The notes under the pieces are model-generated. The model did not search any database, was not told where the DNA came from, and worked only from the letters and a program-made list of their open reading frames with translations. A program made the position numbers and the translations under genes. From positions 62,001 through 126,000 of the forward strand of contig NZ_JAUQSW010000012.1 of assembly GCF_030581075.1 (NCBI RefSeq): a stretch of DNA of 64,000 bases. Reading direction: 5' to 3'. This stretch comes from Hymenobacter cheonanensis (GTDB lineage: Bacteria; Bacteroidota; Bacteroidia; Cytophagales; Hymenobacteraceae). Position 1 is the stretch's first letter, and the number at the start of each line of letters is the position of its first letter. Shown here piece after piece: positions 8,632-17,900 of the stretch.

Positions 8632-11600
8632 CTATTCTTTCATAATGCGGCGCACTTCCTGCCCTTCGGCACTGCCCACCGTGAGCAGGTAGATGCCGCT
8701 GGCCAGCCGGCCCATGTTGAGCGTGGTACTGGCCCGCCCGGCTTCAACGGTGACAGTTTGCACCAAGGCGCCGCGCAAATCGCGCAGGGTGAGCGTGTGC
8801 GCCGAGGGGCCGCTCAACTCTACCGTGAGCTGGCTCACGACGGGGTTCGGATAGGCGGCGCCCACTACCGGGCTCGCCGCCGGGGCGGGGCTAGCCGAGG
8901 CCATGAGGCGGCCGGTGCAGGTGGCGCCGGCCGTGTAGCTGTGCGGCGTGGCGCTGGAGTTGCGCTCGGCGGTGCTGGTGCCCACGCGGTAGGTGAAGTA
9001 GAACGAGAGGGCCGTGCCGGCCGGCTGCGCCTGCGAGAAGGTGAAGTTGCTGCCCGAGGCCGTCATCTGGTAGCCCGCGTAGCCGGTGGCCGTGCCCGCC
9101 TTGATGTAGATGAGGGCCATGGTGCTACCCGCGATGGGCGCCTGCGGAATGAACGTCCAGTTGACGTTGCCGCTGGTGGTCGAAACCTGGTAGGTGTAGT
9201 CGCCGCTGGCTACCGTGCCCGAGCACGCGCCGCCCGTGCTGGTGCCCCCGCCGCTGGCGGCGGTGCCGTACACTTCCAGCTCGTAGAGCGAGTAGCCGTA
9301 GGTGGTGCCGCGGGCCGTGCCGTACATGCGCACGTAGCGGCCGGTGCCGGTCAGGCCGGTCCAGTCGTTGGAGAGGGTGGTGTTGCCGGTTACGGTTTTG
9401 ATGGTGGTCCAGGTCGAGGCGTCGGGCGAGGTCTGGATGAGGTAATCCTTACCGTAGGCAGCTTCCCAGGTCAGCTTTACCCGGTTCACGTTGTAGCTGG
9501 CCCCCAGGTCCACGTAAATCCACTGCGGGTCGGCGAAGGCGCTGGCCCAGCGGGTGTTGGCGGCATCGCCATCCACGGCGGCAGAGCCGGGCGTGCCCGA
9601 GTTTTCGGTCGAAGAAGTGAAGGTGGGCTTGTTCAGGGCCAGGTTGGTGGCGGTAGAGGCGGCCGTTACGGTCACGCTCACAGCGGCCGAAGTGGTGGCA
9701 GCCCCGGCGTTGTCGGTAGCCTTGGCCGTGAGCGAGTAGGTGCCGGCGGCTACGCCGGCCCAGGTGTAGCTGTAGGGGCTAGCGGTGCTGGTGCCCAGCA
9801 GCGTGGTGCCTTGGTAAAACTCCACTTTGGCAATGGTGCCGTCCGAGTCGGCGGCGTTGGCCGTGAGCGTGATGTTGGCCGGCGCCGTGTACGAGGCATT
9901 GGCGGCCGGCGAGGTCAGGCTCACGGTTGGGGCGGCGTTGGTAGCGCCGTTCTTGCTGAGGCTGCGCAGGTTATCAACGTAGTACACATCGCCGGTACTG
10001 GAATTGGGCGCGAACAGGAATACGGCCCGGTCTACGCTGGCGTCGGCGGTGCTGGCGTCGGGCGCGCTGGCGTAAGTGAAGATGAGCGTGTGCCAGGTAT
10101 TGGTTTTTTGCACCACCGCCTGGTAAATGCTGTGGCGGCCGGCCGGGTAGTTGCTGGGGGTCGAGGCGGCGCTGCTTTCGAGCTGCCACGAAATGACGGT
10201 GCCTACCGGCGCACTCGTGTACACATCCATCGCCAGCACCTTATTGCCGGCCACGTAGGCGGCGCCGTCCTTTATCGAGTTGGTGCTGAACGACAACACG
10301 TCGTAGGTCGCCGTGGCTTTGCGGGCGTACTTGGCCACGTGGGCCGAGGTATTGCTGCCCGTAGCCGAGGGGTTGGCGATGGTGGGCGAGTACGTGCCGT
10401 CCGAGCTGAGATACGTCAGGTTATGCGTGGCTTCATAGTCCTCAAACGTGGCGCCGGCCGAGTAGGTGGGGTCGGCCACGTGCTTGGCAATGCGCAGGTT
10501 ATCAAGATAATACGTGTTGCCCGTGTTCGTATTGCCCGCAAAAAGCACGGCTAGCTGGTCGATGGCCACGTTGGCCGTGCCCGCGTCGGGGGCGGTGTCG
10601 AAGGCTAGTGTGAGCGTCTCCCAGGCATTCTGCTTGGTGGTATTGACGATGTAGGTACTATTGCGCCCGGCTGGGTAGGTGCCGGCGGCGGCGGCCTTAT
10701 TCTGGAGCGTAATGCGCACCGAAGTGCCCACCGGCGCATCGGTATACAGGTCGAGCTGCAGCTGATAGGTCTGGTCCTTGAACTTGCCCGCGTCAGTGAT
10801 GACGGTGCCGGCCGGGGTAGCGTTGAAGAACAGCACGTCGTACTGCTGCGTGCTGTTGCGCACGTACTTCGCCACCTTGGCCGAGGTATTTACGCCCGTA
10901 GCCGAGGGGTTGGCCACGCCGGCGGTGTAGGTGCCGTTGGTGCCCGTGGCGTCGTAGCTGATGGCGCTGGTACCGTCGTAGTTTTCGAGCACGGTGGTAG
11001 CCACGGTGGGCGGCGCGGGCTGGGTCAGCACCCGCACGTTGTCGAAGTAAAACGTGTCGCCGGTGTAGGTGGCGGGCTCAAACAAAAAGGCCACGTTGTT
11101 GATGGCGAAAATGCTGGTGCCCGCGTCGATGGTCTGCTCGTAGTTGAACTCCAGCGTTTCCCAGGCATTCTGCTTGGTCGTAAACGCTTTATAGGAACTG
11201 TGGCGCCCGCTAGGGTAGTTGGTGGCCGTGGTCACCGAGCTGTTCTCAAACTGCATGGTCACGCGGCTGCCCACCGGCGCGGTCGAGTACACATCCACGT
11301 ACACCTTCTTGCGGCTGGCCACGAAGTCGTTGGCGTTGGCAATAGTTAAGTTCTTGACATTCAGCACGTCGTATTGCTGCGAGGCGGCGCGCACGTACTT
11401 ACCCACCGCCGACGAGGTGTTGGGTGCCGCGCTGCCGGGGTTGGCCACCGCCTGGGTAAGTGTGCCGGTGCCCGCGTAGGTCAGCAGCCGGTTGCTCTCA
11501 AAGTCCTCGAACACCTTCTCCACTTGCAGGGCCGGGCCAATAGTCACGGCCTTGCTGTAAGAGCCCGTGGTGCAGCCGCTCACGGCCACCGCCACGGCCA

Positions 11601-12633
11601 CGTTGCCGCCGGTGCTGCCCCAGTTCACGGTGATGGTGTTGGTGCCCTGGCCGCTCACGATGGTGGCGCCGCTGGGCACCGTCCAGGTGTAGGTAGCGCC
11701 GGCCACGGGGTCTAGCCGGTAGTTTTTGTACTGCTCATTGGGGAACACCTGGCCGTCGCCAATCACGGCGTAGTTGTAGGTGCCTTTGTACACCCGCACG
11801 TAGTCGACCAGGGTCTGGGTTGGGTAATCGGCGGGCGTGGGCGCAATGTTGCCGGTGTAGCCCGAGCCGGGGCCGCCCACCGCCGCGTTCAGAATAACGT
11901 AGAAGTTGTTGTCATTGAAAGGGAAAACGCCGTTGGGCGTAGTCTGCGGCGTCACGGTGTTGTAGAGGTTGCCATCCACGTAGAAGCGCAGCACGTCGGG
12001 CCCCCATTCCAGCGCGTACACGTGGAAGCCGGTTGATAAGTCGACGCCCGCCGCGTAGGTGCGGCTGGCGAAGTACGGGTTGTTGCCGCCCGCGTTGCCA
12101 ATGGCCGTGCCCGTCACCGACTGCGGATTCTTGTGCTTGGCCTCCATAATGTCGATTTCGCCGGTGGTAGGCCAGTTGCCGGGGTCGGCCAGCATCCAGA
12201 ACGCCGGCCACACGCCGCCCGCCGAGGGCAGCTGCATACGCGCTTCAATGCGCCCGTACTTGAAAGTCTGGAGCGTGCCCTTGCCCGGCACCTTCGACTG
12301 GAGCTTGCCCGAGCTGTACTGGTAGGTGTTGCCGCTAGGGGCGGTAGTAGTCTCGTACTTGGTACTGATAACCAGGTTGCCGCCGGTGGTGGCAATGTTC
12401 TGGGCGCGGTAGTTTTCGAGTTCCGCGTTGCCCCAGCCGCAAACGGTGGGGCAGCCGTCGCCGGTTATCACCTTCCACTTAGTGGTGTCGAGCGAGGCGT
12501 TGTTGAACTCGTCGGCCCAAACGAGCTGGGTGCATTGGGCGTGGCTGGCGGCGGGCAGCCCCAGCAGTAGCGCGCCGCCGTAGAGGGCAGCCCGCCAATA
12601 GCGGCGGGCCCGCACAGTAAGTAGTGTGGTCAT
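8632..12633 (-). CDS. Secreted multidomain GH16 glucanase (laminarinase type) with T9SS sorting domain
   Basis: A 1333-aa exported protein. Residues 1-33 are a signal peptide ending around ASHAQ. The GH16 domain spans about 34-285, with the catalytic motif GEIDIMEA giving Glu159 (nucleophile), Asp161 and Glu164 (acid/base). A PKD/Ig-like domain follows (about 290-368). Then come three repeats of about 180 residues, each starting with a FEDFE/LENYD/FEDYE-like motif and containing AKYVR (about 372-930). An Ig-like domain (PTVSLTSPAANASYTAP), an F5/8 type C (discoidin) domain starting NLALNKPTFTSS, and a domain resembling the beta-1,3-glucan-binding CBM56 follow. A C-terminal YPNPVVSQLTVELSG region of about 70 residues is the T9SS type A signal. 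The likely substrate is beta-1,3(-1,4)-glucan. The frame opens at 12705, but the ATG at 12633 precedes the signal peptide. Confidence 0.9.
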   Translation of the reverse strand: MTTLLTVRARRYWRAALYGGALLLGLPAASHAQCTQLVWADEFNNASLDTTKWKVITGDGCPTVCGWGNAELENYRAQNIATTGGNLVISTKYETTTAPSGNTYQYSSGKLQSKVPGKGTLQTFKYGRIEARMQLPSAGGVWPAFWMLADPGNWPTTGEIDIMEAKHKNPQSVTGTAIGNAGGNNPYFASRTYAAGVDLSTGFHVYALEWGPDVLRFYVDGNLYNTVTPQTTPNGVFPFNDNNFYVILNAAVGGPGSGYTGNIAPTPADYPTQTLVDYVRVYKGTYNYAVIGDGQVFPNEQYKNYRLDPVAGATYTWTVPSGATIVSGQGTNTITVNWGSTGGNVAVAVAVSGCTTGSYSKAVTIGPALQVEKVFEDFESNRLLTYAGTGTLTQAVANPGSAAPNTSSAVGKYVRAASQQYDVLNVKNLTIANANDFVASRKKVYVDVYSTAPVGSRVTMQFENSSVTTATNYPSGRHSSYKAFTTKQNAWETLEFNYEQTIDAGTSIFAINNVAFLFEPATYTGDTFYFDNVRVLTQPAPPTVATTVLENYDGTSAISYDATGTNGTYTAGVANPSATGVNTSAKVAKYVRNSTQQYDVLFFNATPAGTVITDAGKFKDQTYQLQLDLYTDAPVGTSVRITLQNKAAAAGTYPAGRNSTYIVNTTKQNAWETLTLAFDTAPDAGTANVAIDQLAVLFAGNTNTGNTYYLDNLRIAKHVADPTYSAGATFEDYEATHNLTYLSSDGTYSPTIANPSATGSNTSAHVAKYARKATATYDVLSFSTNSIKDGAAYVAGNKVLAMDVYTSAPVGTVISWQLESSAASTPSNYPAGRHSIYQAVVQKTNTWHTLIFTYASAPDASTADASVDRAVFLFAPNSSTGDVYYVDNLRSLSKNGATNAAPTVSLTSPAANASYTAPANITLTANAADSDGTIAKVEFYQGTTLLGTSTASPYSYTWAGVAAGTYSLTAKATDNAGAATTSAAVSVTVTAASTATNLALNKPTFTSSTENSGTPGSAAVDGDAANTRWASAFADPQWIYVDLGASYNVNRVKLTWEAAYGKDYLIQTSPDASTWTTIKTVTGNTTLSNDWTGLTGTGRYVRMYGTARGTTYGYSLYELEVYGTAASGGGTSTGGACSGTVASGDYTYQVSTTSGNVNWTFIPQAPIAGSTMALIYIKAGTATGYAGYQMTASGSNFTFSQAQPAGTALSFYFTYRVGTSTAERNSSATPHSYTAGATCTGRLMASASPAPAASPVVGAAYPNPVVSQLTVELSGPSAHTLTLRDLRGALVQTVTVEAGRASTTLNMGRLASGIYLLTVGSAEGQEVRRIMKE

Positions 12634-12954
12634 ACTTGTGGAAAAGGAAGAGGGTGGGGAAAAGAATGCTGCCCGGCAGCGCTGGCCCGGCCCGGCGCTG
12701 CCCAAGCAGCCAACCCAGCCCTAGCCAGCACGTTGCAACCCGGCAAGCACTCAAAGGTGGGCAGCAATGCGGCCTAAAAAATCCCCCTAAATGCTTACCG
12801 ACCCACTTCCGCGCCCAGCCTCCCCCCTAGCCCATACGGCTACCTCACAATGCCCCGCCCCCTTTACACCAGCCCACATGCCAGCCTCCTCAGTAGCAGG
12901 CTTCAACTACTACAGGCTAAAAGACAACCGCCCCTCGCACAAAATGCCAAAATT
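12634..12954. other. 321-bp intergenic stretch without recognised features
   Basis: Between the GH16 start and the GNAT stop. It must hold the GH16 promoter on the minus strand, but I see no convincing -33/-7 pair and no hairpin with a T-run. Confidence 0.5.
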
Positions 12955-13521
12955 TTACACGTTGCCCGCCGCCCTCGCGGCATACTCGGTTTGCGTGAGG
13001 CGGTACTGCCACAGGTCGTAGTAGCGGCCGTCGCGCTTGGTGTGCTGGGCCAGCTCCCCTTCTTTAAGCATCCCGTTTTTCAGCATTACCCGGCCCGACG
13101 CCGGGTTTTCGGCAATGTGCGTGGCGTAGATTTTATTCAGCTTGAGTTTTTCGAAGCCAAAGTGCAGCACGGCCCCTAGCGCCTCGCTGGCCAGCCCCTG
13201 GCCCCAGTAGGGCTGCCCCAGCCAGTAGCCGGCCTCGGCCCGGTCGAAGCGCCGCTCCAGCGTGAGGCCCATGCCGCCGATAAACTCGCCGGTGGCGCGC
13301 AGCGCCAGGGCAAAGGCGTAGCCGGTTTGCTGCTCGTAGTTTTCCCGGGTGAGCTGCACCCAGCGGCGGGCGTCTTCTTCGCGGTAAGGGTGCGGAATAT
13401 TGAGCGTGTTTTTGGCTACCTCATAATTGCCGGCCAGGGCCACAAGGCGCGGCACATCGGCCAGGGCGAAGGCGCGCAGCAGCAGGCGCGGGGTGGTGAG
13501 CTGAGGAAACTGGCCAGGCAT
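12955..13521 (-). CDS. GNAT-family N-acetyltransferase (RimJ/RimL-like)
   Basis: A 188-aa acetyltransferase of the RimJ/RimL type, which uses acetyl-CoA to acetylate protein N-termini or other amines. It starts TPRLLLRAFALADVPRL, the standard first strand of this group. It has GEFIGGMGL, then AEAGYWLGQPYWGQGLASEA, the acetyl-CoA pyrophosphate loop (Q-x-x-G-x-G/A type) and, near the end, ENPASGRVMLKNGM. The ATG at 13521 is chosen over the open frame to 13599 because homology begins immediately after it, and the longer version would overlap the divergent gene. Substrate unknown. Confidence 0.85.
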   Translation of the reverse strand: MPGQFPQLTTPRLLLRAFALADVPRLVALAGNYEVAKNTLNIPHPYREEDARRWVQLTRENYEQQTGYAFALALRATGEFIGGMGLTLERRFDRAEAGYWLGQPYWGQGLASEALGAVLHFGFEKLKLNKIYATHIAENPASGRVMLKNGMLKEGELAQHTKRDGRYYDLWQYRLTQTEYAARAAGNV

Positions 13522-13543
13522 ACCGCTCAAGATAGTACCTGGC

Positions 13544-13576
13544 TTTGTTTGCCTTGGCAGGCAGCGCTTAGCTTTG
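13544..13576 (+). promoter_or_regulatory. Bacteroidota-type promoter for the 13599 gene
   Basis: TTTG at 13544-13547 and TAGCTTTG at 13569-13576, spaced 21 bp, match the -33 TTTG / -7 TAnnTTTG consensus. The ATG follows 22 bp downstream. Confidence 0.55.
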
Positions 13577-13598
13577 GCCGCTCTATTTGCTTTCCTCA

Positions 13599-14240
13599 AT
13601 GAAATACGTTGTTGCGCTGCTGCTTTGCGCCGGCTGGTGGGGGCGGCCTTTGCCGGCCGCCGCCCAGCAAGATTCTACGCTAGCCTTCAAGGCGGCGCTG
13701 CTGCCCGCCCCCAACGGCGCCTTGCTGGTGTTCACCAATCAGCAGCAGTCGTTTAGCATTCGGGTTGTCAGCCCCAACGTGGAGCCGATGGCCGAACCCG
13801 GCTTTATGCGCGTGAATGGCCAGATTCTTCAGGCAGTTATCCTGCCCGCGCCACTGGCACCTACCCAGCAGCAGGTGGGCGACGAACGCGCCAAGCAGCT
13901 CCTGATTGCCTATAAGGAACACGAGTCGCAATACATACGGCACGACCTCAAAGCGCCCATCCGCAACGAGCTGGTGAGCTTTCTGCACCTGAATAACCGG
14001 CTTTTTATGCTCTGGACATACGACATGCCGGCCACCAACAAGCAAATCGGCCAGCAGCAGTATCTGGTTTCGCTTTGCTTCAACCAAGCGCTTATTCTCA
14101 ACTGCCCGGTAGAGCGAAAGGCCAGCGCCTCGGCCAGCAGGCAGTTGCTGACCACAATCGGTCAGACGCTCAAAATCAATAACGAAGCCTCCAACCTGGA
14201 ACAGCTTTACTACCAGCTCAATCCGACCAAGAAAAAATAA
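13599..14240 (+). CDS. Secreted or periplasmic protein of unknown function
   Basis: A 213-aa protein. Residues 1-23 (MKYVVALLLCAGWWGRPLPA) form a signal peptide with likely cleavage after AAA-Q. The rest is a mixed alpha/beta sequence without motifs I can name. A run of Gln residues (APTQQQVGDERAKQLL) and a Lys-rich tail are visible. It starts at ATG 13599; an upstream TTG in the same frame is ignored because the ATG sits right before the signal peptide. It is convergent with plsY (stop codons 5 bp apart) and divergent from the GNAT gene. Confidence 0.7.
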   Translation: MKYVVALLLCAGWWGRPLPAAAQQDSTLAFKAALLPAPNGALLVFTNQQQSFSIRVVSPNVEPMAEPGFMRVNGQILQAVILPAPLAPTQQQVGDERAKQLLIAYKEHESQYIRHDLKAPIRNELVSFLHLNNRLFMLWTYDMPATNKQIGQQQYLVSLCFNQALILNCPVERKASASASRQLLTTIGQTLKINNEASNLEQLYYQLNPTKKK

Positions 14241-14245
14241 CCGCT

Positions 14246-14884
14246 TTATTTTTTGCCCCACAGCGGCACCCGGCTCTCGGTGCCCGCGCGCAGCCGGCCA
14301 ATGTTGGCCCGGTGGGTATAGATGAGCATGCCGGCCAGCAGGAAGCCAAACCACACTTGCAGCGGGTTGGCCGGGCGAAAGGCGGGCAGCAATTGCAGCA
14401 GCGCGAAAGCCACGCCGGCCGTCATACTGCTCAAAGACACGTAGCGCGTGGTGCCCAGCACCGCCAGAAACACCAGCAGCGCCACGCCCACCGTAGTCGG
14501 CGCAATGGCCAGCATCATCCCCAGAATGGTAGCCACGCCCTTGCCGCCCCGAAATTGCGCAAACACCGGGTAAATATGCCCCACCACCGCCAGCACCCCG
14601 CAGGCCAGGCGGTAGTAAAAGAGACTTTCGGGCTGAATAAGCCCCTGGCCAAGCAGAAAATTGGGCAGAAACCAGGCCGCCGCGAAGCCCTTGAAGGCAT
14701 CGAATAGGAGCACGAAGGTGCCGGCTTTCTTGCCCAGTACGCGGAAGGTATTGGTGGCGCCCGCGTTGCCGGAGCCGTGCTCGCGGATGTCGGCGAGGTT
14801 AAAAAAAGTCCGGCCCACCCAGAGGGCCGTAGGAATAGAGCCTAGTAAGTAGGCCAGGAGTAGCGCCAAAGCAATGAGTAGCAT
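14246..14884 (-). CDS. plsY: Glycerol-3-phosphate acyltransferase PlsY
   Basis: Integral membrane enzyme that transfers the acyl group from acyl-phosphate to glycerol-3-phosphate, giving lysophosphatidic acid, the first step of phospholipid synthesis. The 212-aa protein has the PlsY motifs LLGSIPTALWVGR (N-terminal), REHGSGNAGATNTFRVLG near residue 34, FDAFKG near 61 and the central FRGGKGVAT near 112, with several hydrophobic helices between. The length is normal. The start at ATG 14884 lies next to a TACTTTTG element. Confidence 0.95.
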   Translation of the reverse strand: MLLIALALLLAYLLGSIPTALWVGRTFFNLADIREHGSGNAGATNTFRVLGKKAGTFVLLFDAFKGFAAAWFLPNFLLGQGLIQPESLFYYRLACGVLAVVGHIYPVFAQFRGGKGVATILGMMLAIAPTTVGVALLVFLAVLGTTRYVSLSSMTAGVAFALLQLLPAFRPANPLQVWFGFLLAGMLIYTHRANIGRLRAGTESRVPLWGKK

Positions 14885-14888
14885 GGCG

Positions 14889-14896
14889 CAAAAGTA
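14889..14896 (-). promoter_or_regulatory. Possible -7 element of plsY (leaderless start)
   Basis: TACTTTTG on the minus strand matches TAnnTTTG and ends only 4 bp before the plsY ATG, so a transcript from it would begin at or near the start codon. No -33 TTTG is obvious, because the region upstream is the terminator stem. Confidence 0.3.
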
Positions 14897-14897
14897 A

Positions 14898-14926
14898 GCC
14901 GCCCCGGAGGTAGGCTCCGGGGCGGC
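14898..14926 (-). terminator. Hairpin after the 1984-aa gene
   Basis: Perfect 12-bp arms (gccgccccggag, 14898-14909 and 14915-14926) with a 5-nt loop. On the minus strand it is followed by ttactttt. It lies 14 bp after the stop at 14940. Confidence 0.6.
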
Positions 14927-14939
14927 TAGGCTTCCTGGT

Positions 14940-17900
14940 TTAAGAGTCGCCGAAGGGGTCTTCGGCTTCGGCCTTCTTCTTTTTCTTTTTCGACTTCTTG
15001 TCGGTTTCTACACCTGGTTCGGCGCTAGGGTCAGGGTCGGCTTCCTTCGCCTTCTCCTTTTTGGCGGGCACCGGGGCGGGGGCAGGAGTTGGCTCCGGCA
15101 CGGCGGGCGCAGCGGCCGGGGCAGCCGGAGCGGGTGCGGGTGCGGCCGGCGCCGGGGTGGCAGGAACAGGGGCCGGCGCGGCGGGCACCTGCGTCGAGTC
15201 GGCCGCGGCTTTGGGTGCCACCACTGGCGAGGGGCTGGCCTGAGTAGCAGCGGGAGGGCTGGCTACTGCCGGTGCGGCTGGCGCAGGCGTTGGCGCTGGG
15301 TTAGCAGGCGCTGGGCTAGTGGGCACTACCGGGGCGGGGGCAGCTGGCGCCGCTTTCTTCGGGGCCGGGGCTACGGGCGCCACTTCGCTGTCGGCAAAGG
15401 GGTCGTTGTCTTTCGCCTTTTTCTTCGACTTTTTGGCGGGCTCCGGTGCCGGCTCACTCAGGCTAGGGTCTTCGGCCGGGGCTTCCTCCTTCTTTTTCTT
15501 GGCTTTTTTGGCCGGCTCGGGCGCGGGCTCCGGGGCGGGGGCGATGACGCCATCGCCGAAGGGGTCGCTGTCCTTTTTCTTCTTCGATTTCTTGGCGGGC
15601 TCAGCGGCGGGCTCGGTAGCAGCCGCGTTTTCGCCGTCGCCGAAGGGGTCAGCCTTGGGCTTTTTCTTCGACTTCTTGCCTTTCTCCGTATCGAAGTTGT
15701 CGAAATTGCCGGTGGGCGCCGCCGCCGCCGGGCGCGGGGCCAGCTTGCCCGATTTGCCCAGGTACGTGCGCTCGAAGTGCGAGCGGAATCGGTCTACATC
15801 TTCAAACTCGCCCAGGAAAACGCCGTAGTCGGCCGTGGTTTCGATGCTGCCTTTTTGCTTGGCCGCAATCTCGCCGTCGTATTCCTCGCTCGACGACTTG
15901 GTGAGCAGCACGTTATTGGCGTAGCGCAGGTAGTACCAGGTCTGGGGCTCGGCCTCGATGTAGACCTCCACAATATCGGCCGAGTTCTCGCGCTTGATTT
16001 CCACGTAGCCATCCACCAGGGCGTTGAGGCCCTGCTTACCCACGCCGCCCAGGCCAATTTTGCCCTGCGAGAACCAGGCGTGCTGCTTAGGGTCCCAGCG
16101 CAGGTTTACCTTGCTCAGGGTGAGGGTGTGCAGCAGCTTGGGCGAGAGGCTGGCCAGGGCCGGCGGGGCCACGCCGGGCCGGCGGCTGTTGAAGGCATCC
16201 ACACCCTTGTTGCCGGCAAACTGCGCAATGTTGAACAGCTCATCCATAGAGCCATCCAGGGCCTCGGGCGAGTTTTTGGTGACCTTGGCCAGGGTGCTGG
16301 CCATCAGCTCCACGGCCTTGGGCGGCATGGCGGCATCGATGCCCAGCAGGCTGCGCACCCGGTAGCGGGCGCTGTCGGGGTTGGCGCGGCCCACGCCGCT
16401 AGCCGCAATGCTGTAGCTTTTGGAGTTGGTAATGAAGCTCATCGGCCCCCGGAACGTGACCTGGCTGGTCGAGTCGCGGAAGGTGAGCAGCGTGCCCTGG
16501 TAGTGGTTGGGGTCGGTAAAATCCTGGTCGGCAATGGTGTACTCGCCGCGCTTGGCATCGTAGTGCAGCTTGCCCGACACGGCCAGCAGCGGAATATCGG
16601 CCGCGCTGCCCACGGGGCCTCCGTAGAGCGGATAAATGCGGTTGTCGGTGTCCGATATGAATAAGCCGGTGGCCAGCTCCGTGCCGTCCTCCGTTTTCAG
16701 GTTACGCAGGTCGAGGTCGAGGTTGCGGGGGTCGATACTGTCCTTCACCGCAAACCAATCGGCGGTAGCCGCGTCGCGCACGCGCCCAAACTGCAGCTGC
16801 ACCTGCCCATCGAAGAGCAAGCCGCGGCGGCGCGAGTTCAGGTTGATGCCGCCCCGGAAACCAATGCGCGGGGCTAGCTGAAACTTCTGATTGGCCTCCA
16901 CGTTGGCCGTGGCCGTGGTGGCGAGGCTGGCCGTCGGGTTCACCTCGTTCACGTCAACCGTTTTGCGGCGGCGCAGGCCAAAGCGCTTGCGCCCGGTAGT
17001 AGAGGCTAGCAGGCCGGCCGAGTCCGATTTGAAGTCTACAAACTTGAGGGCTACCGAGTCGCCGGTGGCCGTGCGCGACATATACTTGGCATCGCCGCTG
17101 AAGGCATCGCGGGCATCAACCCGGATGTTGCCATCCACCAGCTTGTGAAACTTGCCCAGCGAGTCGAGCAGGATTTTGGCGTGGTGCAGGGTCTGCATCT
17201 TGCCGCCGCCCGCCACCACCACGCGGCCCGAGTCGGGAATAACCCAGGCATCGGCCGCCGCTACGTAGGGCACGCCCTTGGCTTGCAGCTGGTACTTGGT
17301 GAGGTCATAGTCGGCGGCCGTGGCCTTAAATTTTAGTCCGTGCTGCTCGGGCGCAGTCGAGGTCAGGTACGAGCGCGTCGAGTCGGTGCCGGCGGCGCGC
17401 AGCAGCACCCGCTTCTTCTTAAAGTCCCAGCGCCCGCTGCTGAGCGAGGTGCGGAAGGCCGTGTAGGGCAGGTCGATGGTGGCCTTGCTGCCTTCCTCGC
17501 GCTTAAACTCGGCGTAGCCTTTCCTGAGGTCGTAGGTGAAATCGACGTCGTTGGCCGCCAGGGCCGGCTTGCCGGCCTGGGCCGATTTCACGCTCAGCAG
17601 CGCCTTCTGGCCCGAGTATGAGTCGTTTTTGAATACCAGGCTTTCGGAGCGCACGTAGCTCTGCGGGCCATCGAGGCGGCCGGCGCCACCTACCACCTTG
17701 GGCGTGAGCAGCAGCGAGCCCTTAAAGGTGTGGTCGGCGTAGAGCTTAGCTGGGGCGCCGCTAGCCGGCGTTTGCAGGTGCAGGCTGTCGGTGCGGGCGC
17801 CCCAGTTGATGAGGTAGCCGGGCGGCAGCACCACCTTGGGCGTGTTGGCGCCAGCCGCGATGGAGCCGGCTTTGCCTTCGCCGGTGAGCGAGTCGCCGTA

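Noticed and set aside
8584..10554. 656-aa open frame on the plus strand
   Set aside because: Lies antisense to the GH16 gene and is very Gly/Val/Ala/Arg-rich; a shadow of a GC-rich gene.
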